Part shown: positions 18,701 through 28,358 of the stretch, in pieces
How the letters are laid out: the number at the start of each line of letters is the position of its first letter
Numbering within the stretch: the stretch's first letter is position 1
From: Auxenochlorella pyrenoidosa
Taxonomy: Eukaryota; Chlorophyta; Trebouxiophyceae; Chlorellales; Chlorellaceae
Direction: 5' to 3'
Length of the DNA: 28,358 bases
Assembly: GCA_001430745.1 (NCBI GenBank)
Contig: KQ482041.1
Location: forward strand, 556,896-585,253
Notes under the pieces: model-generated
What the model was told of the DNA's origin: nothing
What the model saw: only the letters and a program-made list of their open reading frames with translations
Database searches by the model: none
Position numbers and translations under genes: made by a program

Positions 18701-21700
18701 TCCCAGACCGTGGGGTCGACCCGCCACGGCTCCAGCCCGGATGTGGACCGCGTGCTGGGCGTGCTGGCGGCGGAGCTCGGCACCCTGGTGGAGGGCAGCC
18801 TGCGCGCCGCGCAGCGCTGCGCCGTCATCGAGGCGCTGCTGTACCTGCAGGCAAGGCCGGCTGGGCAGCAGCTGGGGCCGGGCTGCAGGACGTGCTGGGT
18901 CTTCCAGGCGGACTGTACGTGGCGAGGCTCTCAATGTGCGCAGCTCGAGGCACATGTAACATGGCCGGCGTGCTGTCCCTCCCTGCAGGCAGCGGGCTAC
19001 GCCACCAACTTCAGCCCAGCAAAGCTGGTGCAGGCTGCGGGCAGCGGGGGCGCGGCATGGACGGGCGGCATGCAGGATGCGCTGCTCTCTGGTGTGCTGG
19101 GCGGGCAGCGCTGGCTGGAAGAGGCCTGCCAGTCTGGTGCTGTTCTGCATGCAGTGGTCACAGTGCTGCGTGTGTCAACACGCCCGGACTGCTTGTGCCC
19201 TGTCTGTGCTGCTCGTTCACACCTGGCTGCAGCTGCTGCCCCCAACGGACCCTGCCACCCGCCCTTGACCCTCCTGCCTCGTGCAGCGGTTCTCAAGTGC
19301 GCGCGTGCCAAGCCCCGCGAGGCAGCGCGCTTCCTGGGCTATGCCACCGCCGTGGTGGGCATCGCGCCCTCTGGCATCGACCTTGCCAAGATCACAGGTG
19401 ACCAGCGCCGCCAGGGCCGCTGTTCGTACAGGGCTGAGTGGCGGGGGCAGCGCCAGGCGGGCCACCTTGCGTGCTGTGTCTTTAGGCTTTGGGGGGAGCG
19501 CAGGGAGCGATGGAAAGTTGGCCGTCGCGTGTGGCGCCAGACGCGCATGCCTTGCTGTCGCCCACCCTGCGTGCAGAGCTCTGGGACGCCGCGGTGGCTT
19601 CCGGGCGCGAGGGCCGCGAGGCGGTGCTGGCGGTGGTCACAGAGGCGCTGGCCTCGCCGCCGCCGCCCTCCACCCAGGCCCGCGCCGGCTCGGCGCCCGC
19701 CGAGGTCACCCGCGCCGCTCGCGAGGAGGACGGGTGGAACTCCTTTGTGGCCATCGCGGCCTGGTGGCTGGGCGAGAACGCAAACGCGCTGTGCGAGGAG
19801 TACGCGGGGCGCAAGCTGCAGCCGGCCGCGATCCCGAGGGGCATCGCAGCAGCCTCAACAGCGGCGGCGGCGGCGCCACAGCCGGCTGCCGCATCGGCAG
19901 GGGCAGGGGCAACAGCAGCAGCGAATGGCGACGACCTTGGGCTGGATGGGGACGCCGAGGATGACGACGAGTCTGATGATCAGGAGGCAGATGCGGCAGC
20001 AGCGGCAGCAGCGGCGGCAGCGGCAGCCTCTGCCGCCGAGCTGATGCAGCAGTTTGGGGGGCGCAGCCCCACGCTGAGCCGCATCCTGCTGGCCCTGCAG
20101 AGCCTGATGCTCACGGCAGTCTGGCAGCTGCGGTTGGCAGCAGCGCAGGTGCCTGGGATAGGGGGGCGTGTGGGATCAGATCGACACCGCAGCCTGATCA
20201 AACCACGCTCTGCCTCGCCTTGCAAGGCCCATTCCATGCCAGCAATTACGCGTTGCAGCGCTGGAAGGACCCTGCCATCTCGATCCGTCTCGCCGTGCTC
20301 TGCAGGCCCTGGCCAAGATTGCCGTGCGCTCAGGCGAGCCGTACCGGCTGCAGTGCTACAGCATCCTGGCGGCTGCAGGCAACAGCGGCGCGGGGGGCAG
20401 CGACGCTCTTGGCCTGGGCTCGGTCATCCGCCCCGCGCTGGCGCTGCTGGACCGCATGTATGCTGCACAGGTGGGCAACGCTGCCTGGGTGTGGCTGTTG
20501 AGGGTTGGGTGCAGGGCGCTGGCAGGCCAGGCAGGACTCTGAAGGTCGCACTTTTGCCTGCCATGCCTGTGCACTGCTGTTCTCTCCTGAGGTGCGCCTG
20601 CACGATTGTTATGTATGCTGGGCAGCAGGTGCGCGAGTCCGACCCTCTCCCCTTTCTCATGCGCCGCAGGTTGTCCTGGACCAGCTGTGGGCCGAGCACG
20701 GCGAGGACCCGGAGGCATGGCCCAAGGAAGTGGTGGCCTCGCTGGCACGGCGCAATGCCGAGCTGGCGCGACAGGTGGGCAGGCAGGCATGCTGGGAGCC
20801 AATGCAGCCAACCAGCGTCTGCGCGAAGCACATTGCGAAACGGAAGCAGCAAGAGTGCTGGCTGGCAGGCATGGTGGCGCGACCGCTGAAGGGCTGAGCA
20901 GTGGGACTGGGAGCTCAGTGGGCAGGAGTGGGGTTGGCTGCTGGCGCTGCCTGCTGCCGACGCTTGCCGGCCTTGGCTGCCGCGCCCCCGCAGGCGGAGC
21001 GCTACGTGTGCTCGGTGCCGCGCGAGCGCTACTCGCTGCTGGGCCACCGCGCCGCGCTGGTGCTGGCGGGGGATGCCGAGGCGGCAGACTTCCTATCGTC
21101 TTTCCTCAAGGGCACAGACAAGGAGGAGGTGAGGCGAGGGCGAGGGTTGTGGCGGTGGGTTCACGGCCAACGATGGGGGGACGCATGCGGGGGTGCCGTG
21201 CAGGCACGGCCTACCTGGTGCTCCAAGCGGTCGCTGGCACTAAGCGCCTGCTCGGCCTTTGCCGCCCAGAGCGCGCCGCCCAACCCGCGCGTCCTGCCCC
21301 TGCTTCAGGCCACCAGCGACCGCGTGGGCGAGCAGCTGGCGGCCAGCAAGAGCCGCGAGGTGGACGCCATCCTGGGCAGCCACGCCAGCGACGAGGTGGG
21401 AGTCCTGGGGCCTGCGCAGGGGGGGCGGCGCAGGAGCGAGGGCAGGGGCTGGGGCCTGTGGGAGTGCCAGGTGTGGGCGAGCAGCCCTTTGCGCACAGCG
21501 TTGCGCAGCTGACATACAGCTTGGTCCTAGGCCAGCAGGACGCTGCCCCTTGATTGTGGCACTGCACCATCGCCATGCCCTGCCTGCAGGGCACCTCCCT
21601 CACCTTCAAGGCTGGGGCCTTTAGCGAGGCGTCTGCCACGCTGGATGACCGCAACAAGGTGCGCCAGCAGCAGGATGTTGCTGCCGCCTGTGTTTGAGAG

Positions 21701-24337
21701 CTGTTTAGCCATGCTCGCTGGATCTGGTATGCGCATGCCTGTGCCTGTGCGAAGCGATTGCGTGTTGCCAATCAGCCGTGACCATGTGCCTTGGCAGGTG
21801 CCTTGTCCGACTCCACAACTGCCCGGTCTAGCAGCATCATGGATTGCTCCGCTTGCTCCTCTCCTCTGCAGGAGATTGATCGGCTGCTGTCGGGTGGCAG
21901 CACGCTGGGCCAGCCCACTCCAGATCCTTGGGGCTTCTCCGCAGCCACCACCTACAATGCCTTTGCAGAGATCTCGACAGACGGCGGGGCGGCAGCAGCC
22001 AGCGCTGACACCAGCTTCCCGGCGGCTGCGCAGTCCAGCGAGGGAGCTACGCCACCCTGGGATGCTGCAGCATCCTGGGGCGGGGAGCCAGCGGGCGCCG
22101 GTGCAGCCTCACCCGGCGCATCTGCAGCGGCGGCCAGCACAGACTGGTTTGGCGGGGGCGAGGCGGCGGCGACGGGCCAGCAGGCGCAGCAGGGCAGCGG
22201 CGGCGGCGCGGCCAAGGTGATTGGCACCGGCACTGTGCTGCACACCTTTGTGGGCGACTACAACCAGCCCGAGGAGCTGTCGGTGTTCGAGGGTGACAAG
22301 GTGGGTGGCCCATGGGGGTGGTGCAGAGCAGCAGCGTCCGCGAGGTGCGAGGCCGCAAGCTAGGTAGCCTGCCAGCTACGCCTGTCTACCGCATCTACTG
22401 GGTTGCGCAGGCTTCACTTCCCCTGACAGGAATGCCGGGACCATGCTGCGTTTGCCACGCCTTGCGCCGCCCTGCACCCCCCGAGGTTCAGGTCGAGGTG
22501 CTTGAAGAGGCGGATGGCTGGATGCTGGTGCGCGACCCCTCTGGGCGCGAAGGCCTGGTGCCCACCTCCTACCTCCACCTGGATGCGCTGTACCAGCAGG
22601 CAAGCCCGCGTGCTGATCCCCCTGCGTGACATGCACGCGCTGCCAAGCGTGCAAGTGCTCAGCCTGGACAAGGCCAGGTGGAGGGAGGCCTCCCAGCTCC
22701 CGGCCTGCCGGGCAGCTCATGCCGCTGCTGGTGCACTGTGCAGGCTGGGCCTGCTAGACCCTTCTGCCTCCTGTCTGACCCGCCTGCAGAACCTGCAGTC
22801 TGCGGCGGCAGCCGAGGCGGCGGCCGCGGCGGCCGAGTACCAGCGCAAGGCGGCGGGCACGCCCACGCGCGCGCACCGCCGTGGCGCATCTGTCGACTTT
22901 GGCCAGAGCAAGGAGGACCTGCTGGACAACATCTTCAGCTCCTACCAGGGTGGGCGGGCCGCAGGGGCAGTGGGGGGAGCGGGGGCGGGGGCGGGGTGCG
23001 GCCGCAGGCCCGCATGTGTGGGGGAGTAAGCCGGCACCTGTGCTGGGCCCTTGGCCACAGCACCGCCTGCAGCGTGCATTCTTGCAGGCCCTGCCGGCAA
23101 CCCCCGGTGTGCAACCCGGGGGGTTGCGTCGCCATGTCAGCATTCCCCAGATCCCCCGGTATCTTCCCTCCCTCGCGCAACCACCCTCGTGCAGGCAACG
23201 CCTTCAATTTGCCCTCCATGCCCGAGGAGCAGCCCGCCAGCTTTGGCGAGAGCACATCCCTCTTTGGCGGCGCCAGCAGCTCCTCCTACTCAACGGCAGC
23301 GGGCGCGCCTGCGGCAGCGGCAGCCACGCCGGCAGGGGAGTTTTACAGCGGCGGCTCGCTGTCGCCAGTGGGGCGGCAGGACTCGTTCACCGGCGTCACC
23401 GGGCGCACAGGTGGGCCTGTAGCGCTAAGGCAGGCAGGCACCCACGGCGCGCAGACGCTGGCATGATGGGGTCTGTGCTGCTTGCAAGCCCTCCCTGCAT
23501 CCTCGCCGCCTGCCTGATGTGTCCACGCCTGCAGTTTCAAGCCGTTATGCTTTTGCGCAATGTTTGCAGACTCGATGTGGGCAGCCCAGCCCCTACGGCA
23601 GGACAGCAGCGTGCGGCCATCAGACTATCCAGAAGCAGCGGGCACATCGCCGAGGGGCGGCCTGGGCCGGCAGACCTCCAACGCTGCAGGGCACAGGTGG
23701 GGCTGACCCGCATGCTGGCAAGAGGACGTGGGAGAACTCAGCTTTAGCTCAGATGGGAAGCACCTGGTCTGACCAGCCTTGTATCCCCCCGCTCCCAGCC
23801 ATGCTTCTGTGCCTCCTCATGCCAGACCACTGCCCCGCCCTGCCCTCTGCAGCCCCGGCGCGCGGTCGCCCAGCGCTGCTCACCGCCGCACTCTCAGCGG
23901 GGCCAGCAGCGGTGGCGGCGGCATGGCTGCGTTCGATGCCTACGGGGACTTGGGGTCCATCCCCAACACACCCAGCCGAGTGGAGGGGCCGGAGCGCGCC
24001 ATTGTCGCAGGTTAGGTGCTGGGGCGGCTTCCCGGGGCAGTCTGGGAGGGTCAAAGCCTTGGAACGGTGTGTCCCACCCATGTTGGGCGGCGCTGTCATT
24101 CATCGACCTGCTGGAGGCGTGGCCACGGCTCGATGCTCTGACTGCCAGACCCTCAACCTCCCTTGCGCGTTGTGCCCTTCCTCTGCAGGCTTTGTGGGCG
24201 AGCTGGAGGGCGAGCTGACAGTGGAGCCGGGGGAGCGCGTCAAGGTGCACTCCGAGGTGGACGGCTGGGCCCGCGTCATCCGGCTATCGGACAACCGCAC
24301 GGGGCTGGTGCCCTCCTGGGCGGTGGGCGGCGACTGA
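15737..24337 (+). CDS. TASH3: TASH3/TSAUCER homolog, TPLATE (TSET) complex subunit with two SH3 domains
   Basis: Large subunit of the TPLATE/TSET complex, which drives clathrin-mediated endocytosis at the plasma membrane in plants. Exons: 15737-15937, 16116-16271, 16505-16610, 16719-16733 (tentative), 16836-17251, 17432-17525, 17719-17863, 18027-18204, 18390-18528, 18687-18850, 18989-19091, 19287-19397, 19499-20148 (start uncertain), 20306-20470, 20670-20774, 20994-21128, 21309-21395, 21590-21658, 21872-22300, 22492-22599, 22790-22949, 23195-23410, 23570-23696, 23853-24010, 24189-24337. About 1,461 aa. Plant TASH3 signatures: WWLGENANALCEEYAG, a repeat-solenoid stretch AAAQ|ALAKIAVRSGEPYRLQ, GLGSVIRPALALLDRMYAAQ, and YVCSVPRERYSLLG. 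An acidic then poly-Ala linker lies near residues 750-785. SH3-1 (about 1128-1188) has ELSVFEGDK, EADGWMLV and GLVPTSYL; SH3-2 (about 1409-1458) has ELTVEPGERV, EVDGWARV and GLVPSW. Arabidopsis TASH3 is about 1,200 aa with one C-terminal SH3. The start context ACCATG is good. Oddities: two GC-AG introns, a likely microexon, and a frame problem at 19491-19496. Confidence 0.9.
16719..16733 (+). other. TASH3: Possible 15-nt microexon in TASH3
   Basis: The acceptor GGCTCAG and donor GTGTGG bracket 15 nt that restore phase 1 to phase 1 between exon 3 and the exon at 16836. The alternative is that 16719-17251 is one exon, since the frame stays open. The acceptor-only evidence cannot decide. Confidence 0.4.
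18851..18988 (+). other. TASH3: GC-AG intron in TASH3
   Basis: The donor is CTGCAG|GCAAGG and the acceptor CCCTGCAG. Joining gives ALLYLQ|AAGYATNF. The 138-nt intron is a multiple of three and has no in-frame stop, so retention would add 46 residues. Confidence 0.68.
19491..19496 (+). other. TASH3: G6 run with apparent one-base frame discrepancy in TASH3
   Basis: The exon before (ending 19397, phase 1) joined to the natural acceptor TTTAG at 19485 does not read in frame into the conserved AELWDAAVAS region. Removing one G would fix it. Using the weaker acceptor GGGGGGAG ending at 19498 also fixes it. Confidence 0.6.
22600..22789 (+). other. TASH3: GC-AG intron in TASH3
   Basis: The donor is CAGCAG|GCAAGC and the acceptor GCCTGCAG, joining DALYQQ|NLQSAAAAEA just after the first SH3 domain. 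The nearest GT is in the wrong phase. Confidence 0.75.
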
Positions 24338-25016
24338 GCCTGCAGGGTTGGGGTGGGGCTGCAAATGCGCTCCCCCCTCGCCCTTGTGCCGACGATGGAC
24401 CGATATGCAAAGGCATGCGTTTTTGACTTGGTTTGGCTTACAAGTGTGAAAAAGTGGCAAATTTGAATCGCAGGATGTCTAGGGGATTTGAGGGAAGTGC
24501 TTGAAGACTGCTGGGGGAGGTGCCAAAGGAGCTTTGCTTGCCTGCAGCGTGGTTGCCTGCTGGCCCGCTGCAAGTGGTGTCCCGTGGCTGAGCGCAACTA
24601 ATTGGCGGCCGTGCAAGTGCTGTCGAAACTCATAGAGAAGGATTATCACGCAGCGTGGAGCCTCTCCCTTGCGGCTGCGCTCTAGACGCTTTGCAAGGCG
24701 CCCTTGTGTGGCGCCAGTCGCGTGGGTGCCCTCCTACTTAAGAAGTAACCCAACAGGTGGTAAGGGGCGTCTGAGACCGTTGAATGCGCCGCAAGCAGCA
24801 GCGGCGGCGCTCGAAAACGTTCCCGCCTGAGCGCCGCTTTTGCCCGCTCAAATCTCCTTGGTCCCAACCTCCAAGCATTTCTCTGCATATTTCTGCCACG
24901 CTCAAAGAGATGATAGTGGGCACTAGAGTTTGTTGAACAGCCCTATTCCCCCTCCCTCCAACCCCACCCGGCCCTGCGTCCACCCCCCGCTCAGCCCTTG
25001 TGGTCAACTGTCTGCG
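24338..25016. other. Intergenic: 3' flank of TASH3 and promoter of SDR gene
   Basis: 679 bp between tandem plus-strand genes, AT-richer than the exons. No conserved ORF and no TGTAA after the TASH3 stop. A short inverted repeat (TACTT/AAGTA arms) lies at 24735-24747. Confidence 0.45.
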
Positions 25017-27178
25017 ATGCGGCTGCTGACTGACATCTACCTAAACCTTCTCGGGGTTGGAGAGCTGGTGGAGAATGCGGGCGCTGTGCTGCAGGACAAG
25101 CTGGGCCGGAAGAGGGCCGTGCCGCAGGGCCTGGAGGGCAAGGTGGGACGCAGTTTTACGCCCCGCTTTGTTGCACCCGCTGCACCTGGCTGCCAGCTTT
25201 GTGCTTGGATGCAGAGCGCAATCTAGGGACTTCACCCTCCCACTGCAATTTCAATGGCTTGCTCAGAACAGGCCATCGTGGCATGGCCCTTCTCCTGCAG
25301 ACAGCCATCGTGACGGGCGGCAACGCGGGGGTGGGGTACGCCACCGCCCAGGCGCTGCTGGCTGCTGGCAGCGACGTGGTGCTGGCCTGCCGCTCGCTGG
25401 AGCGCGCCCAGGACGCTGCCGCCCGCCTGGCGGCTGCCGCGGCGCTGCGCGCAGCCCATCCACGCCCACACGGGGGGCGGCCAGCCCCAACAGGAGGCGC
25501 TGCAGCTGGTGCCGAGGGTGCCGCTGCTGGCCGCCAGGGGCGGGTGGAGGTGGAGCTGCTGGACCTGGCGTCGCTGGAGAGCGTGCGCCGCTTTGCGTCG
25601 CGCTGGGAGGCCAGCGGGCGCCCGCTCGACCTGCTCATCCTCAACGCCGGCATCATGTGCCCGCCAGACCGGCTCCAGACCGCAGACGGCTTCGAGCTGC
25701 AGTTCCAGGTGGGGGGCGCTGGCGTGCAGGGTGCTGGCGTGCAGGGAGTGGTGCAGGGAGCTGGGCGGAGGGCCGGCTGGGCCAGGTTGGGCGGGTCGTG
25801 CCCTGGCTCACCCCATCTGGGCATGGCCCCCCTTCCGCCCGGCCCCCAGTTAAACACCGCCTCCCCCTGCTGCAGAGCAACTTTCTGGCACACTTTGAGC
25901 TGGCCAACAGGCTGGTGCGACACGCCCAGCGGCAGCGGCGCAAGCGGCAGCAGGGCGGCAAGCAGCAGCAGGGGCGGCAGGAGGGCCGCCCGCTGCGCGT
26001 GCTGTGGCTGACCTCGATGACGCACTGGGGTGGCGACCTGTCGCCCGCCGCGCTGCCAGATGTGCCGCGCTGCAAGGCGCGCTACATCCCTTTCCAGGTG
26101 CGCCCACCTGGCGCCATTTGCTGCGCCATGCCAGCCATGCTGCCGTTTGCGCGGGTCAGGCTGCCAGGGCCTCGCAGGTTTCTCCCCTCCTGCCTCCAAG
26201 GCTACTTTCACCCTGCCCAAGCGCCTGCTGCAGGCATACGCCAACTCCAAGCTCTGCACCCTGCTGGCTGCCAAGCACCTGGACCGCCTCTTCTCACGGT
26301 GGGCACTGCCGGGGGGCGGCGAGGCGGGCGTGAGGAGTGCGACGCGCAGATGCTACTGGCTCGTGCGATTGCATCGAACACGGCGCCCATCCTTGCGGGA
26401 CAGTTTCCCTTCCGATGTCCTGACTTCTGTGCCCGCCTTGCAGAGATGCGGCGCAGCCGGCGAGTGGAGCTGCTGCCAGCGGCGGGGCGGGCGCGGCGGC
26501 GGCGGCAGGGCGGCAGGGGCGCGACGTGTCAGTGGCGGTGCACCCAGGCCTGGTGGACACCTTCCTTGCCAGAAACTACTTCAAGGCAGGCTGGGCGGCG
26601 GTGCTTGCTGCTGGTCAGACTGCACACGGGTTCCCACACGCTGCCGCAAGCTTGCACGGGTGCAGCACCTCTCACCACATCTGTGGTGCCGACAAGGCGT
26701 GCCTCCTGCCTGACTCGGCGCCCCGCGCTGCCTGGGCTGCACGCAGGGCACCGCCCCCCGCCTGCTGCGCCTGCTGACCGACCCCTTCTTCGACCACTTC
26801 TTCTGCCCGCGCCTGCTCCGGAGGTGGGGCCGCTAGCGCGCCACTGGGCGGACGAGTTGCAGGGAGTCGTGCGCGCCGCTGTCTGGGCACCATTTTCGGC
26901 CTGGTTGAAAACATGCGCGGCTGCTTGCTTGCGGGCGTGGGCAAGTCACAAGCCGCCACTGCTCCCGGCTCCTGCGTGCTTGCAGTCCCGAGGCGGCGGC
27001 GCAGACGGTGCTGTACGCAGCCACAGCGCCGGCAGAGGAGGTGGGCGGCGCCTACGTGGGCACTGCCCCACGGGTGGGCCACCACTCTCGCGCCGCAGGG
27101 GACCCAGCGCTGGCTGCCAGGGTGTGGGAGCTGGGGGCGCACCTGTGCGGGCTGGCGGGAGACGACCTGGTGGCGTGA
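25017..27178 (+). CDS. Short-chain dehydrogenase/reductase (retinol-dehydrogenase-like)
   Basis: NAD(P)(H)-dependent oxidoreductase of the classical SDR type, similar in layout to RDH/WWOX-like and plant TIC32-like enzymes. Exons: 25017-25142, 25301-25708, 25876-26097, 26234-26298, 26444-26600 (or 26585), 26747-26823, 26986-27178; phases agree, about 415 aa. The cofactor motif is TGGNAGVG at about residues 47-54, followed by LACRS; the structural NAG is in LILNAGIMCP; the active-site Ser is in WLTSMTH; the catalytic Tyr and Lys are in YANSK, at the start of exon 4. HPGLVDTFLAR matches the usual H-P-G-x-V-x-T turn. An Ala/Gly/Pro-rich insert of about 35 residues lies between the second and third strands (25450-25540), and a basic Gln/Arg-rich insert follows the NAG part (25925-25990). 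The N-terminal 42 residues are hydrophobic to amphipathic, without a clear transit peptide. Substrate unknown. Confidence 0.9.
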
Positions 27179-27824
27179 GGCAGCTGCCAGCCTGGCCTGC
27201 ACACACTGCGACTGCCTTGCCTGGCTCACTCTGTACGAACTTCAGCAGGGTTTTAAAGGCATGCGCACGCATACAGAATGAGGAGCGCGGCAGGCATAGG
27301 CAACAGGAGTGCAGGGAACCTTGGCGGGGCGCGGTAAGGACGATGGGGGCATGCTGCCAGCCTTGCGCAACAGGGGCTTCCTGTGGAAAACGAAGGTTGG
27401 AAAATTGGCGGCAGCATGGCAAGAGCATGCGTTAGCGGCTTGTCGCAATCCAGGATATGTGTATGCATTCAGTGTACAGTCCATTCAATGCAGCAATCAG
27501 CGATGGAGGGAGGTGCAGGAGATTCCTGCCGGGCTTGTGGGACGAGAAGAAGAAGATGGTTGCTGCACGTTATCGTTTGTGTGCTCATTCAGCAGAGCAG
27601 CAGAGCGCAGCACAGGCACAGGTATGTTGCACAGACGAGTTGGGTGCTCACTCTAACGTAAGCCAAGGCGTTCATAATTTCACAACCCCAGCTGTGCTGG
27701 GCGGGTGAGATGTAATGAATGCAGCGAGGTAAACCGCTGTGCAACTGTTGGGAGGGGGGCTTGCGCAGCGGCAGCCCATGCAAGCCCCCCTGCAAGGATG
27801 CCTCTCTGGGAGTCCAGGCAGCGT
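27179..27824. other. Convergent intergenic/3' UTR region
   Basis: 646 bp between the stops of the SDR gene and the minus-strand gene at the right edge. No conserved protein on either strand. A plus-strand TGTAA occurs at 27711-27715. Confidence 0.5.
27711..27715 (+). terminator. Candidate TGTAA polyadenylation signal
   Basis: TGTAA is 533 nt past the SDR stop, which would make a fairly long but possible 3' UTR. Confidence 0.3.
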
Positions 27825-28358
27825 TCACGCGCCCTTGTGGGGCTTCTCTGCTGCCGTAAAGATCTCCACGCAGGCATCGCAGGCCTGCAGAGCAGAGATG
27901 GGGTGAGGACGAGCAGTTACAGGCAGGTGTGGCAGCCTGACAGCGGTACACAACCAGCAGGCCAGGGGGCAGGGCATGGCGACGAGTTCTATTGATAGCT
28001 GGTCCTTGGCCCCTCTCCAGCAAGCAGCTCTGCCACCTGTCAGCCTGCTCACCTTGACACAGGCGCCCGGTTTGTCTCGGGTCCCCACCATGTACATGCG
28101 GTTCTTCTCGCATTCGCCTGGGGGACGAACAACGGCAGGCGAAACGGGGGCGGGCCGTGAGCGGGCTTGCGCACTGAACAAGGAAGCGGGCGCGGCGCAC
28201 CTGGCAAAGCGCCCCCTGCCACTAGAGACTGCTCCTGCTGGGAGTCTCTGAGAGGCAGCATGATGGCAATGGCCTGCCAGACGGCTGTGACGCGGCCTGG
28301 ATGTTCTGCATCACACCGTCGCCCCCAGAGCCCCGGGCTGCACCGCCGCGCTCCCCCC
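27825..28358 (-). CDS. 3' end of a gene with a ShKT-like cysteine motif, partial
   Basis: Two exons are well supported on the minus strand: 28117-28053 and 27884-27825 (TGA). An upstream piece, from the right edge to 28201, stays open and joins in phase 1. The joined protein reads GECEKNRMYMVG, then GACVKACDAC, then a 15-residue tail. This fits the second half of a ShKT domain (C-x-x-N-x-x-YM...C-x3-C-x2-C). The domain is named after a sea anemone peptide but is common in plant and algal prolyl 4-hydroxylases and other secreted or ER proteins, so no toxin role is implied. The first two cysteines and any catalytic domain are not seen; they would be in exons beyond the edge. The piece upstream of 28201 is of low certainty. 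Confidence 0.55.

Noticed and set aside
25718..25745. Tandem duplication of GCTGGCGTGCAGG in an SDR intron
   Set aside because: Only two copies of a 15-nt period in GC-rich intron sequence; it is too small to mean much.
25156..26274. A 372-codon minus-strand open frame
   Set aside because: It is the shadow of the SDR exons, which carry all the SDR motifs on the plus strand.
27825..28117. A toxin gene, from the ShK name of the domain
   Set aside because: ShKT domains are widespread in plant and algal enzymes; nothing here suggests a toxin.

Overview
The window looks like nuclear DNA of a high-GC green alga, probably a trebouxiophyte such as a Chlorella or Micractinium relative. The evidence is very GC-rich coding sequence with strong Ala/Gln/Gly bias, genes split into many small exons, introns mostly starting GTGAG/GTGCG/GTGGG and ending CTGCAG, and protein types shared with land plants (a TASH3 subunit of the TPLATE complex, a plant/algal CbbY-like HAD hydrolase, a Raf-like kinase). 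There is no operon structure. Exons were joined by hand: splice sites were accepted when phases matched and the joined protein made family sense. The taxon call is an inference.

Layout, left to right: (1) minus strand, 185-1923, N-terminal third of a flavin amine oxidase whose 3' part is unresolved or beyond the left edge. (2) minus strand, about 2484-4636, coiled-coil protein. (3) plus strand, 5450-7201, small plastid-type multi-pass membrane protein. (4) minus strand, about 8237-12739, Raf-like (TKL) protein kinase with Leu in place of the HRD Arg and a Gln/Ala-rich tail. (5) plus strand, 12903-15178, chloroplast-type HAD/CbbY-like hydrolase whose third-party assembly gap (272 N) falls inside an intron. 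(6) plus strand, 15737-24337, a 25-exon TASH3 homolog (about 1,460 aa) with two C-terminal SH3 domains. (7) plus strand, 25017-27178, short-chain dehydrogenase/reductase. (8) minus strand, 27825 to the right edge, the 3' end of a gene with a ShKT-like cysteine motif.

The genes do not form one pathway. Genes 2/3 and 4/5 are divergent pairs (813 bp and only about 163 bp between starts), genes 3/4 and 7/8 are convergent. The more notable signals are the tandem-SH3 TASH3 homolog, three introns that appear to use GC-AG splice sites with the same CAG|GCAAG donor, an apparent reading-frame slip at a G6 run in TASH3, the kinase HLD motif, and a 14-bp GTAC-centred palindrome in the divergent intergenic region. 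I found no rRNA, tRNA, CRISPR array, or recognisable transposon.
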